From NCBI GenBank assembly GCA_020631735.1, contig CM036197.1, positions 40,905,880-40,969,879 of the forward strand: a stretch of 64,000 bases of DNA, given 5' to 3'. The position numbers were made by a program, and so were the translations under genes. Position 1 is the first letter of the stretch, and every line of letters begins with the position of its first letter. The notes beneath the pieces were generated by a model. That model was not told where the DNA came from, did no database searches, and saw only the letters and a program-made list of their open reading frames with translations. The DNA is from Saccharum officinarum (lineage: Eukaryota; Streptophyta; Magnoliopsida; Poales; Poaceae). Shown here piece after piece: positions 1 through 11,888 of this stretch.

Positions 1-2182
1 GGCAGTTTTCAACCCATCAACAGACCTGCACGCCGCCATCCATGGGCAGGGCAGTGGGACCTCAAGTTATTAGGACAAGCCTGCCGTTGAGCCGGTGAGG
101 TCCTTGGGCTGGAATCATAACTGGGACCAAATGGACGCCTTAGCCCATCCTGGATCACCAAGTTCCTGCTCCCTGCTGGGCAGTGGGCGTGGCCCAAGAG
201 CATAATAATTTCTTGTACTCGGAATGCTCACAGAAAAATGAAAAAAAAAAAACCAGCCTCGCTCTTGTGTGGTGGACACCAAAAAGAGCGTCAGCTCTCG
301 GCGAGGGCGAGCCCCCGGCCTTTTGACTTGCTTTGCTTCACGCTCCCTCCTAGTCCTCCCTTCCTTGCGGCCTCGCCACTGCGATTTCGAAACAAAGGCG
401 GAAAGCAGAGGAAAAAGGAGGAACGGACATGGCCGCCCTCGCCGGCGCTGCGGCGCGCCTCCCTCCACCAACGGCGTCTTTGCATACTGTAATGTAATAG
501 TGGCCTGGTCCGCTGTGCTTAGCTGCTGCAGCAACCTATTACCTAGCTAGCGATAGAGAGCAAGCCCATGCGATGCGAAGCCTACGACACCAGACCAGAC
601 GAAGTGCAGCCGTCGTCTAGAACCTTATCGTTCTTTGATTCTTTCTGGTAAGTGTTGGTCGAGGCCGCATCAAGCGAATTGGAAGCATCCGAATTTCCGA
701 GTTGAAGTCCGGGCCGGAGAACCGAGAGGAGTCGCGTAATAGTACAGCAAACCACGTCGCATTGCCGGTCGCAACGATCCAAATCGCCCGCAAGTGCGAT
801 CGCGACGGATACCGATCACCGAGAGGGAGACTACTCGTAGTCTAGAATGTAGATGCATACTGTACAAATGGTGCCAGCAACCAGGCGTCAGGTCCAGGTC
901 CGTGTGATGCAGGCCACTGACAGGATCAGACGACCAAACTCATGTACCCATCTGCTACTATGTACAGTAGTATGTACTGGTATGTCCACACTTCACAGTG
1001 ACATATCGGTATTAGAGCCGTTTCATGGCGAGTTGGCGACCCTGAGCCACTAAACAAACACCGGAAAACATCGTGGGCTCGTGGCTCCAGCACAAAGTTC
1101 TCATAGCGTGCTCTTTCTTAAAAAAAAAAGGATAATGATGATAAATAAAGTTGTAGCTGAAACGACCAAAGATGGCTCCTGTTGAATCGACCAGATCGAG
1201 TACCAGACGTAACCTAACCCCAGCCACGGATTTGGAATATCAAACCACATGTTGTCCAACCATCCAGGGCATCGCCTAATATCTACTAAGATTCCGGCAT
1301 CGTTCCTGTCACAGAAACTTCAGCATCTGTATGCGTCAAGGAACAAAAGAAAAGAGAGGCCATGGCCACTGGACAGTGGTGCGTGGCCGATAAAAGGAAC
1401 CGGTTTGTTTTTGCAAAGCAGAGGGGGATCAGATTCTGATCGCCCGTCACAGGCTAAGATCTGAGTACGGATCACGCAGTAACACTGCGTGAGTATAATA
1501 AGAGTAACAAAAAATAAACAAGTCATTTCAACCCCGAGACCGGGAGTAAAGCACCGTCGGTTTGCAGCTTTGTTGCTTGTTGGGAGTAAGCTTAGTTCAT
1601 GGGTGACGGACCACAGGCAACTTCAGAGACAACAAAGCTACCACACATGCTTATCTGGCTATGCAATAGGTCCACCACTGCTATGTGCTATGATGATGGG
1701 AAATTCCAAACGCAAACGGGATTCCTGCATTTGTGTTAGTGCAAAAGAGGGGTCCCTAGCCCATTGAACAGTCAGTTTTCATACTATGTGCTCAGCATTT
1801 AGTAAAAGCGAAGGCTCAAACATTGACACGTCAAAGAAAACGAAAGGGATAAAAAAAAAAAGACCCAAAAAAAATGGAAGGGCAATACCAGAAGGCAGCA
1901 GAAAACTGTTGGACTAGTCTTGGACTGAATTCACAGTAAGAACATGTTCACTGAAATAATGGAATGTGGGTCTTCGTAATACGTAGGATGGAAGAGCAAA
2001 AAAAGAACTGATCGAAGACCTAACAAGTAGAAGCAGAAGAGGCCTCACCGAGCAATGCAGACGAACTATTGGACCCTGGCATCACATGTAGGGATGAACA
2101 TTGTCACGAGACGACACCCCTGCTTTTTTCCATTCGACATTCCATCTTGCAAGCAAACAAGAAAGCCTGCCCAGTAAGCATC
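1..2182. other. Intergenic; 3' flank of the RING-H2 gene
   Basis: I see no convincing gene here. Open frames between 100 and 550 overlap on both strands, are low-complexity and match no domain I know. A short ATG frame near 429 stops after about 22 codons. The part nearest 2182 should hold the 3' UTR of the minus-strand RING-H2 gene, but I could not place a poly(A) signal with confidence. Confidence 0.5.
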
Positions 2183-3383
2183 CTAGGTAAAATCTGAAAC
2201 AGCTCTGAGCTCACATCGGATGATCTGAATCCCTTCCCCTCCCACTCTTGCTGCAGAAGCACGACCGCCAGCAGGCGGCATCCGCTTCGTGTCCATGGCG
2301 TCCTGCAGTGCGCGCCGGCTGCTGCGTCCCCCCTTGCTGTTCTCGCCGTGACACCGTCTTGATGTGCCGGCGCCACCTGCAAGGATGCCGCTCTCCCTGG
2401 CTGCCATGAGCTCGTCTTCCATGCTGGCCTGCATAACGTCGGCGATGGACATGCGGATGTCATGGTCCGGGTCTGACGACGAAGGCCCTGACTTCAACTT
2501 CAGCGGCGGCGGGCGTTCTTCTCTGATCTCAGCCTTGCTGTCGGCCTCGTCCATTCGCTCCTGGCCACCATTTGCCTCCTGGCCATCACCATCACCATCT
2601 GTGCTGCCCGTCATGCTCTGCTGCTCGTCGCACATGATCTCCAAGTCATCCATCACCACAACCACCTCACGGGCAGCGTCTCTCCCAACACTCTCGCCTG
2701 GACCACGGACCTCGGCCTCCTGCGTCGCCATCCCCATGCCCACGGTGACGAAGGTGATGTTGGAGCGGCACAGAGGGCAATTGGAGTGCGACTTGAGCCA
2801 CTTGTCAATGCACTGCTGGTGGAAGGCATGGCTGCACTTGGGCAGCAGCCGCAGGCTCTCCCCGTCCCTGAACTCGCCGAGGCAGACCGAGCAGTCCGTG
2901 GTGTGGACCGAGGCATCACCACGCTTGTACTTGCACAAGGTGATCTTGCTGATCAAGGTCTCATCCAGCCCCGTCGACGGCGAGATGTTCCACGATTCTT
3001 GGCTCCTGGATTGCCCTTGGCCTCCACCGCCCGCCGCCGCCGTTGCCGTGGCGGCGGGCACCCCCACCTGAGTTGGAACTGAAGACTCTGCCTCGGAAGG
3101 AACCGAAGGTGCCACAGTACCTGGAGACGAAGGTGTAGTAACTGACGAGGAGGAAGGCGATCGCCAGCACGCCGATGATAGCGATGACAAGCGGGGAGAA
3201 GACAGGGCCGGAGGAGTCGTCGGGGCTGGGGCCGCCGACGTCGAACGGCGGAGGCGGAGGGAAGATGAAGTAGCACCACTGCGGGCAGTACATGCTGCAC
3301 AGGCCCTGGGAGCAATCTTTGGTTGGCTCATAGGGGACCCAGGTAGGCTGTCCCCCCGAGATTGCAAGCGGTGACGAGGCCAT
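2183..3383 (-). CDS. ATL-type RING-H2 finger E3 ubiquitin ligase, one-base frame break
   Basis: A membrane-anchored ATL-family E3 ligase, which passes ubiquitin from an E2 to target proteins. Read from ATG at 3383, the N-terminus has a Cys-rich patch ([16 protein letters not shown]), a Pro run, then one membrane helix of about 25 residues (starting [12 protein letters not shown]) ending YYTFVSRYC. After a Gly-rich linker come the GLD motif ([15 protein letters not shown]) and a RING-H2 (CSVCLGEF, then CSHAFHQQC, then CPLC; C3H2C3 with the expected KWL before the last Cys pair). The acidic Ser-rich tail ends at 2183. The TM half and RING half lie in different frames: the C run at 3030-3032 has one base too many, and dropping one restores a frame of about 399 codons. 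ATL genes are usually intronless, so an intron is unlikely. The N-terminal pattern resembles the ATL1/ATL51-54 subgroup (from memory). The family assignment is firm; whether this copy works is open. Confidence 0.85.
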
Positions 3384-6216
3384 TGCCTCCCACCACGAGC
3401 TCTGGGCTCCGGCAGCAGCAGCAGCAACGGCAGACTGGGAGAAACGAGGCGAGATGGTAGCTAATTCACTCGGTCTCTAAGACTGAGTCTCCAGGTGCTA
3501 GCAGAGCATCTCTGTGAGCTTCTGGGATAAATCATTGTGATGAGAAGAGAGAGGGCATACTACGTGCCTTGGATCCATGCTCCTTTCTCGGTGTTGGGAA
3601 TTGTGAGAGGATACGGGGAGAGATCAGATGACGCTGATGGGTGCTGGCTTTGAGAGTTTGAGAGCCAGGGAAGCTTGTTTACAAGGGAAAGTATTTGGGA
3701 GGAATGGAAGGTGGAGATGGTGGTGGTTGGGACCTGATCTTATTTGCTTTTGTTTTTGGTGCTGCAGCTCTTCTTTCCTTTTTCTTTTCCTTTGCCCCTG
3801 CTGCTGTTGCTTTCTCTTTTAACTTCGATTCGATGCTCTCTTTGACACACTGACACACACAGATCAGATAAGGAAGACAAGATGTCCGTCTGATATGATA
3901 ATAAGGAATGAACAGTAACAGGAAAGATAAACAGAATAGTACACTTCTGGGTCCTGACACAACAAGATGAAGAAACAGAGCAGTAGCACCGATGAAGCCT
4001 ACCAGTACAAGCTTCAGCTGAAGGAGGAAGGAAATAAAACTTCTTATTCTCTTAATGCCAAAACGTCTTAAATCTTAAGGATTTTGTGAATGAACCCAAT
4101 GTTTGCACTCATTTCAAGTTTTTTTTGTTTCAGTTAGAGATGTTGTAGGCTTTGATCAGTCAAATTAACTTAAACAAATAGAGAAAATGAATATTTGAAA
4201 AGCCTCACAAACTGTTAAAGAAACAAATTCCATAAACAATAAGTTGCTAAAATTTGCAATTTTTTGTGAACTGGTAAAAATCCATTATCTTGTAGCCTTG
4301 CCAATGACAATGTTGGTAGTGCTATTGTTTCCCCTCCAAAGAAAAGGACTGTCCTGTACCATAAACCTTGAAGTCTCTCTTTCAGCAATCAGGTTTTTCT
4401 TTCTTCAAGTCAAGTAACTAAAGATAATGATTACTCGCACTATTTCAACAGCTTTCTTTGAATTTACTTCTCTCTTTATGACACTAATCTTGTTATAGTG
4501 TCAACATAACCTTAATAGCTTGCACTGGTATGAAAGGGACCAGCCCTTACATTTTATGTGCAAGGACAGTTCAAACCGCAGTTATATGAAATTACTTTTC
4601 TTGAAAACTATGTTTTATGGATGTTTGGATTAAACGATCAGCATACATGCATACAAAACAATGTAACATTATGACATATACAAATCAATCTAATGAAGGC
4701 ACAAACCACATGGTGACGATCATCTTACAGATAAGAAAGGCAGAACAGGTTAATTTTATCAAATCTAAGTTGGACAGAGAAAATTAACAGAAGTAGGTGA
4801 AAATCAGAGATTTACCTTTTTATTTTGAAAAAACCAGAAGAAATTTTTCTCCTCTTGTGATAAGAAAAAACTGTCACATTCGTTAAAAAAAAAAGCAAAT
4901 GACTACACATAACAGGGATAGCAGATTAGCAGTGCTGTCAACCATGCATGACAGAAACATAGAGAAGTACAAATTTTGGGACACATGTAGACATAGGGAC
5001 CTGTATGGTTCCATTCAGTGCAAGCTAAGTGCTATTCCTGGCTAACTTACAAAAGACCAGCCAATTTCACTCTTTCCTTAATTAAGGGAGAACTTTGGAG
5101 CATATAAATTCAATTGTGATACTCTGTTTCAGATTCATGGTTCAAGGGATTTGAAGAGGCTAACGTGTAAATTTGTTCTCATTTGGAATGAATTGAATAG
5201 TTATGCATCAATAGAACAAATTAAGATGTTAGTAACCAATGTGCAAAAGTTCACAAGAATAGCTTGAACAGAACAGACCAAATGGTTTGCACGCCATAAG
5301 TAGCCATAAAGTAAATGAAACACAACATGAGGTGAGGCAGAATATCTTATACAAGAGGATGAATGAAGTAGTTATGAAGAATATGGTCTGACATAAACAA
5401 GAGCACTCGAGGAAATCATGATGTCCATCCTGCTTCTGAAAGGAACTGAAACCGAAATGCAAAATGGGCATAACGTATGAGCCTTTTTTAATATAAACAG
5501 TGAACTTATTCTGTGATACTGATACCAATAAATTACTGGAGACATCGATGTTATGCTGCGCAAATAGGACTACTTTGTGCATAATATATTACCCTATATT
5601 TCTCTAGTCATCCAGTTGCTTCTATATTACTATAAAAATTCTGGACATTACTTCTAGTGCTGAAAATGAATCAAGATGCATGATCTTATGACAGTATTGA
5701 GCTTCAAATTAATTTTACAAGAAAACCAACTGGATGGTAATTAGTAGATTAATCGTTCAGGACTCCAAAAGGTTAAAACAGGACAACCAGTAAGCTGATT
5801 CTGATTTCCATCACGAAGGACATTCTCCACAAAAGAATGCTATTTTTCAAATTCCTCTTTTCCCTGTTGGTTAGTGAATGGATAAACAGAAGGTTTTGTA
5901 GGAGAAGACAGATGAAGTGGTGGACCAAAGAGGAACAGGATCATCCCTTTTCCCCCTTAAGAACTAGTCCCACAATAGGGGTAGCTTTAAGACTTTGACC
6001 CCTTTGAGGTTAGAAAGAAAAAAAGATAAAATAACCACCTGAGTTTGCTTTCACCAAAAAGGAAAGAAATAATTTAAATTTGCATTGATCTGGCCCACTT
6101 TAGTCCCTTAAAAATTTGTGGGAACAGCTGCTTTAAATATGATGGAGTTAAATATGCTCCTCTTTTGCCACTTTGCTTCCCCTTGAACAGACACCAGGAA
6201 AGGTAGTGTGTGCAAA
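3384..6216. other. Upstream region of RING-H2 gene and AT-rich intergenic DNA
   Basis: The part next to 3383 should contain the 5' UTR and promoter of the minus-strand RING-H2 gene; upstream in frame there is a stop near 3480 and no earlier ATG. From about 3,960 to 6,216 the DNA is AT-rich, with scattered short frames on the minus strand (for example 5229-5582) that match nothing I recognise. I see no gene. Confidence 0.45.
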
Positions 6217-6316
6217 NNNNNNNNNNNNNNNNNNNNNNNNNNNNNNNNNNNNNNNNNNNNNNNNNNNNNNNNNNNNNNNNNNNNNNNNNNNNNNNNNNNN
6301 NNNNNNNNNNNNNNNN
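6217..6316. other. Assembly gap (100 N)
   Basis: Exactly 100 N, the usual placeholder for a gap of unknown size. Sequence resumes at a point that aligns to 20563 in the 3' LTR of the retrotransposon, so the gap hides the first part of the matching 5' LTR. Confidence 0.97.
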
Positions 6317-6593
6317 GCAAGACGCAAGATAGAGATCGATATCTCAAGCAATCACCCTTGTCCTCTTTTTCCTCTCTTTGAGACTTGGGCTCGACGCCCT
6401 CTCTCGCATGCTTGTAACCCCTACACGAGCACTTCGGTGCAAGGAAATACACTTCTCTCCCCCCGCTGGACGTAGGGCCTTCTTTTGCCCGAACCAGGAT
6501 AAACCCCCGTGTGTTCTCCTGCATCACCATCCAGGAAAGAGACACGCAGCATTTACTCGTTGGTTTAGGACCCCCTCGGTCCGAACACCGACA
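6317..6593 (+). repeat. 5' LTR of Tat-1, only the last 277 bp assembled
   Basis: Aligns to 20563-20846, the 3' end of the other LTR, with only a few differences, chiefly in a C-rich run (near 6461 versus 20706) and single-base indels near 6511 and 6578. It ends in CCGAACACCGACA as the 3' LTR does. It begins just after the 100-N gap, so U3 is missing. Confidence 0.92.
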
Positions 6594-6614
6594 GTTGGCG
6601 TTGCGCAGGTAGGG
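6594..6614 (+). promoter_or_regulatory. Putative primer-binding site of Tat-1
   Basis: Two bases after the LTR end there is TGGCGTTGCGCAGGTAGG (from 6596). The TGG start and position fit pairing with the CCA end of a tRNA. The minus-strand element has a related TGGCGCGCCAGGTAGG at the same place. I cannot name the tRNA with certainty. Confidence 0.55.
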
Positions 6615-6659
6615 GATCGCTGCGTGTGCCAACGTCGCTTTCTCGCCTTTTTTCCTGGA

Positions 6660-9080
6660 TGGCTGACCCCGAACACCCTATTCCGTTGGCCACGGTGATC
6701 TGGTTCGGGAGTTTGGAGTTCATGTCGCTTGGCTATGGCTACGATATGGTCCTACTTCCACCCAGGCACCCAACCGACGAGGACTATGAGCTCTCCCAGC
6801 CCGGGGGAGCAATCCGCCGGTACCATCGCTCTAGGCGGGCGCGGGCCGCCCGACGACGACGAGCCCGGTACAACCACCGTCTTCACCTCGCGGAGGGTGA
6901 TGGGATCCCCCGGTCCGGCACCCCCCAGCCAGGCGCCGGCCCAGATCTCCTTGTGGAAGGTTTGGGTAGGACGAGCTTGACTGAGGGTAACATGCCGACG
7001 GAGAATCCCGCCGCTCCCCCGTCCGGTGAGACACCACTGTCCGGAGCATCCATTCCGGCACGGGCAGCAACATCTCCATCACCATTCCCGTTTGGGCTAG
7101 ACTCGGCTGCCCGGGTATACGCATCTTCCGTGAGCACTCGCATGAGTGCTTATGAGGAACTCCCCGGGCACCATCTACGCTCCACTCTGGACCTCGTTGC
7201 ATCCACACCGGCTTCTGATTATCGGGACTCTACGGAGACACCGGAAACAGAGCCCCATGTGACTGCTTCTCAACGTCGCAACCCCAGTGACGATTTGCAA
7301 CGGCCACACATTCCCCCGTCATACTACTACTTTGGCGCTCCTGACTCCGACTCGGCTGACGACACCTATGATCCGACCCGCGAATGCTTCAACATCGATG
7401 TTGAAAGCACTTCGGAATCAGAGGACGAAGAGCCAGTCGAAGGAAGGCACACGCCACCTCATGTCGAGCTTCCTGCTGAGCGAGACGACCTCAGTTCCTT
7501 GCGGATCAAGGGACGCAGCTCGAGCAGATTCGTGAGTTGCAGGACAGGCTTGACGAGGAACGGAAAACCTGGATCTACTCCAACAAACCCTCGAGCGTGA
7601 GCGTGCGGAACGCGCACTTGGCGGGAGAGCTCGCGAGAGAGCTCGCGACGTCAACCGTCGCATCAACGAGGACGGGTGGTCGACCCCCCGGTTTTCGCTC
7701 GAGCCAGCCAGAACGTCGTCGCCGCCGCCATGCTCCTCCGCAACATGCCCGAGCCGTCAAACCCCGACGCCCGTCGGGCTCGAGATGAAATCCGAGAACT
7801 CCTCGAGACCGCCGCCATGCAGCAGGCCGAGAGCTCTGCCTCGAGGCGACGCGAGGCAGCCTCGAGCGGATCATCGAGCCCTCCCGACAGGAGAGAGAAG
7901 CCTCGGTTCACCCCGAGCCTGCCCGGCGAAACCGGGTAGCTCCGGCCCCTGAGCCCACCACCAACGACCACGAGCCTCGAGACACCCGTGGCAACATCGT
8001 CGAGCGCCGCACGCGCAAGCACGGTGACGGCGTGCCTCGAGGCTACCACGTCCACAGGGGCGGACGCTACGACAGTTCGGAAGATCGTAGCCCTTCACCC
8101 GAGCCCTCGGGTCCTCGGGTCTTCAGTAAGGCTATCCGTGAGACGGTGCTCCCGGCTCGGTTTCGCCCCCCCACGACTCTCACCAAGTACAACGGCGAAA
8201 CCAAACCCGAACTTTGGCTCGCCGATTTCCGCTTGGCGTGTCAGCTGGGCGGGGCCACCGACGACCGGGTCATCATTCGACAACTCCCCCTGTTCCTCTC
8301 CGACACCGCCCGAGCCTGGCTCGAGGATCTCCCACCTCGACAGATCCACGACTGGGACGATCTCGTAAGGGTGTTTGAGGGAAATTTCAAGGGGACCTAC
8401 ATGCGCCCCGGCAACTCGTGGGACCTCCGGAGCTGCAAGCAGAAACCAGGTGAATCCCTCCGGGATTACATCCGGCGCTTCTCCCGGCAGCGTACCGAGC
8501 TCCCCAACGTCACCGACTCCGACGTAATTATGGCCTTCCTCTCTGCACCACCTGTAAGAGTTGGTCCGAGAATTGGGCCGTAACACTCCACTCACTGCCA
8601 ACGGGTTGATGGACATTGTCACCAACTTTGCCGCCGGCGAGGAGGCGGTTGGTGCAATCTTTGGTGGCGACCTGGAAAAGGGGAAGCAGAAGGTCGACGA
8701 TCCCGCGAGCTCCACCCGGGGCTCCAAGAGAAACAACCGCAAGAAGAAGAAAGGCCAGCAGGGCAAGCTCGAGGCCCGGCCGACGAGCTCGTCGCTGCTA
8801 CCGAGCACAAGAAGCCTCGAGGCCCCCCCGGCGGGGGCATCTTCGACAAGGTGCTCAAAGAGCCGTGTCCCTACCACAAGGGACCCACTAACCATAACCT
8901 CGAAGACTGTCATATGCTTCGCAGGTACTTTGGGGGTGCCGGCGTCAAGAAGGACGACAAGAAGGAGGACCCTAAGAGTGACGACAAGGACGGGGATTCC
9001 CGAGATCCACGACTGCTTCATGATCTACGGAGGGCCCTCGACCCGCCTCTCGGCGCGCCAGCGCAAGCGAGAACGGCGTG
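6660..9080 (+). pseudogene. Tat-1 gag (frameshifted)
   Basis: Capsid-like Gag of a Tat element. The likely start is the ATG at 6660 (MADPEHPIPLATV). The first part (to about 7500) is Pro/Ser-rich and acidic. The frame then shifts near 7500 into a charged helix-rich stretch. The conserved capsid core lies at about 8100-8550 (key words TKYNGETKPELWLADFRLAC, ARAWLEDLPP, FKGTYMRPG, ESLRDYIRRFSRQ), typical of retrotrans_gag. A further shift near 8550 leads to a basic Lys-rich stretch and a zinc-knuckle-like Cys/His motif (CPYHKGPTNHNLEDCHML) near 8865-8920. At least three frame breaks mean no full Gag can be made from this copy. Confidence 0.8.
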
Positions 9081-9099
9081 AGGTTTTCTCCGTACAAAC

Positions 9100-9803
9100 G
9101 GCAGTCCCCCGCTTCCTTGATTGGTCTGCGGTGGCCATCACTTTCGACCGTGACGACCACCCAGACTACGTCCCCAACCCGGGAGTCTATCCGCTCGTTG
9201 TTGACCCCGTCATCGCCAACACACGCCTCACCAAGGTGCTCATGGACGGCGGAAGCAGCCTCAACATCATCTACTCCCAGACCCTCGACCTTCTGGGGGT
9301 CGAGAGAGCGCGCCTCCAACCTAGCGTCGGGGGCTTCCACGGAGTCGTGCCAGGGAAACGGGCGGAACCCCTCGGACGGTCGATCTGCCTGTTTGTTTGG
9401 CACACCGGCCAACTTCAGAAAGGAGACTCTCACTTTCGAAGTGGTCGGATTCCGTGGAACGTACCACGCTATCCTAGGGCGCCCATGCTACGCCAGGTTC
9501 ATGGCAATCCCGAACTACACCTACCTCAAGCTCAAGATGCCAGGCCCAAACGGTGTCATCACTGTAGGGCCCTCATATGAACATGCCTACGAGTGCGACG
9601 TCGAGTGCGTCGAGCACGGCGAGGCTGTTTTGGAGTCGGCGATCTTGGCTGCAGACCTCGACGGCCTCGCCAATGCGATTCCCGACCCAAAACGCCATGC
9701 CGGCAGCTTCGAGCCCGCGGAAGATGTCAAACTCGTACCCCTCGACCCCGCTGATCCCAAGGGAAAGGCGCTGAACGTCAGCGCCACCCTCGATCCTAAA
9801 TAG
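9100..9803 (+). pseudogene. Tat-1 aspartic protease region
   Basis: Pepsin-like retroelement protease that would cut Gag-Pol. The active-site region reads VLMDGGSSLNII near 9236-9270, DGG in place of the commoner DTG/DSG, which I also see as DGD in the second Tat element. A downstream stretch (YHAILGRPCYARF) is the conserved second half. The two halves are in different frames, with a shift near 9410. A TAG at 9801-9803 ends the frame just before the RT segment, where relatives probably have a Gln codon (inference). Confidence 0.75.
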
Positions 9804-11090
9804 GAAGCAGTGCTCGTCGACTTTCTCCGCGCAAACGTCGACATCTTTGCGTGGAGTCCCTCGGATATGCCGGGCATACCCAGGGAAGTCGCCGAGCACG
9901 CCTTGGAGATCCGGGCCGGATCCAAACCGGTGAAGCAACGCCTGCGTCGCTTCGATGAGGAGAAGCGCAGGGTCATCGGCGAGGAGATACACAAGCTGTT
10001 GGAGGCCGGATTCATCAAGGAGGTTCATCATCCCGAGTGGCTAGCTAATCCTGTATTAGTTAGGAAAAAGAGTGGGAAATGGAGGATGTGTGTAGACTAT
10101 ACCAGTTTAAATAAAGCATGTCCAAAAGTTCCCTTTCCTTTGCCACGCATTGACCAAATCGTTGATTCCACTGCGGGATGTGAAACTCTCTCATTCTTAG
10201 ATGCATACTCCGGCTACCACCAAATCAAAATGAAGGAGTCCGACCAGCTTGCGACTTCATTCATCACCCCATTCGGCATGTATTGCTACGTTACGATGCC
10301 CTTCGGTCTCCGGAACGCGGGGGCTACGTACCAGCGATGCATGCAGCACGTTTTCGGAAAGCACATCGGGTCGACCGTCGAGGCTTATGTCGACGACATC
10401 GTTGTCAAAACCAAACAAGCCGACGATCTGGTCAACGACCTCGACGTTGCGTTCAAATGCCTCTGGGCAAAAAACATCAGACTCAATCCAGAGAAATGCG
10501 TCTTTGGCGTCCCACGAGGTATGCTTTTAGGGTTCATCGTGTCTAAACGCGGCATCGAGGCCAACCCTGAAAAAATCTCTGCAATAACCAAGATGGGCCC
10601 CATCCGAGATCTGAAGGGCGTACAGAGGGTCACAGGTTGCTTGGCGGCACTCAGCCGTTTCATTTCGCGCCTCGGCGAAAAAGCACTCCCTCTGTACCGT
10701 CTTGAAGAAATCGGAGCATTTTTGGACCCTTGAGGCTGAGGCTCTCACAAAACTCAAGGCCACACTCTCTAACTCACCAATCCTCGTCCCTCCAACCCTG
10801 GGGAACCACTCCTACTCTATGTCGCCGCGACATCACAAGTAGTTAGTGCTGCCCTAGTTGTCGAACTGGCCGAGGAGGCACATACCTTGCTCGTCTAGAG
10901 GCCGGTCTATTTCATTAGCGAGGTGCTCTCAGAAACCAAGATTCGATACCCACAGATCCAGAAACTGCTATATGTCGTCATCCTGACACGGCGCAAGCTC
11001 CGACACTACTTCGAGGGTCACCCGATTACTGTGGTTTCTTCTTTCCTCATGGGAGAGATAGCCTAGAACCGGGAAGCCTCGGGTAGGGTT
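9804..11090 (+). pseudogene. Tat-1 reverse transcriptase and RT-RNase H tether
   Basis: The best preserved part of the element. An open stretch runs from 9804 to 10733 and carries the RT signatures in order: EEIHKLLEAGFIKEV, WRMCVDYTSLNKACP, LDAYSGYHQI, FGLRNAGATYQR, and the catalytic AYVDDIVVKT near 10380-10410. The frame shifts at about 10705 (after ALPLYRL) and continues in another frame. From about 10,860 to 11,090 the tether (VYFISEVL-like and RRKLRHYFEGH-like words) is visible but contains stops. Catalytic YVDD is intact. Confidence 0.88.
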
Positions 11091-11111
11091 GCTAAATGGG
11101 TAGTCAAACTC

Positions 11112-11690
11112 ATGGGCGATACCATGTCCTATGCCCCGCGAAAAGCTATCAAGTCACAGGTGTTAGTAGATTTCCTGGCTGAGTGGACCGACACCCAACT
11201 CCCCCCTGCACAGCTTCAGGCGGAGCTATGGACCATGTACTTCGATGGGTCATTGATGAAAACGGGAGCAGGCGCGGGCTTGCTCTTCGTCTCACACCTC
11301 AGGGTTCACATGCGCTACGTCATCCGGCTTCATTTTCCTACGTCTAACAACGTCGTCGAATACGAGGCGCTCGTCACGGGATTAAGAATCACCGTCGAGC
11401 TCGGGGTCCGACATCTTGACGTTCAAGGCGACTCCTAACTCGTGATCGATCAGGTCATGAAGAGCTCGAGCTGCCGTGACCCCAAGATGGAAGCCTACTG
11501 CCAAGAAGTACGGCGCCTTGAGGACAAGTTTCACGGCCTCGAGCTCAACCACATCGCACGCAGGTATAATGAGGCCGCCGATGAACTGGCAAAAATCGCG
11601 TCCAGTCGAGCTACGGTTCCACCGGACGTTTTCGCAAAAGACCTTCAGCAGCCATCCGTCGACCTCGGGCCTAGACAGAGGGGTTGACGG
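11112..11690 (+). pseudogene. Tat-1 RNase H
   Basis: RNase H removes the RNA strand during reverse transcription. The first acidic motif is MYFDGSLMKTGAGAG (about 11235-11275), followed by NNVVEYEALVTGL carrying the catalytic Glu and LDVQGDS carrying an Asp. A TAA at 11436-11438 interrupts the frame right after GDS; the same frame then continues as LVIDQVM to YNEAADELAKIAS with the last conserved Asp. So one nonsense codon splits an otherwise intact domain. Confidence 0.82.
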
Positions 11691-11888
11691 GACGTCACTC
11701 GATCCTCCACCTGAGGCAGAAGCCCCCTCGACCGGGGCTGAAGCCATGCAGGTGGAAGACTTGACCCCACCGTCTGACCTCGAGCCTGACTGGCGCGTCC
11801 CGTACCTCGACTACCTCAGCCGAGGGGACCTCCCTCGGATAAGACTGAGGCTCGACGGATCGCGCGCCGGGCCAAAACCTTTGTAATC

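Noticed and set aside
115..550. Overlapping open frames on both strands near the left edge
   Set aside because: Low-complexity, no start context or domain, and frames shadow each other in GC-rich DNA.
2364..3082. Plus-strand frames opposite the RING-H2 gene
   Set aside because: The minus strand carries conserved RING and membrane motifs; the plus frames are its shadow.
6108..6632. Frames running through the N gap
   Set aside because: They cross undetermined bases and cannot be real as written.
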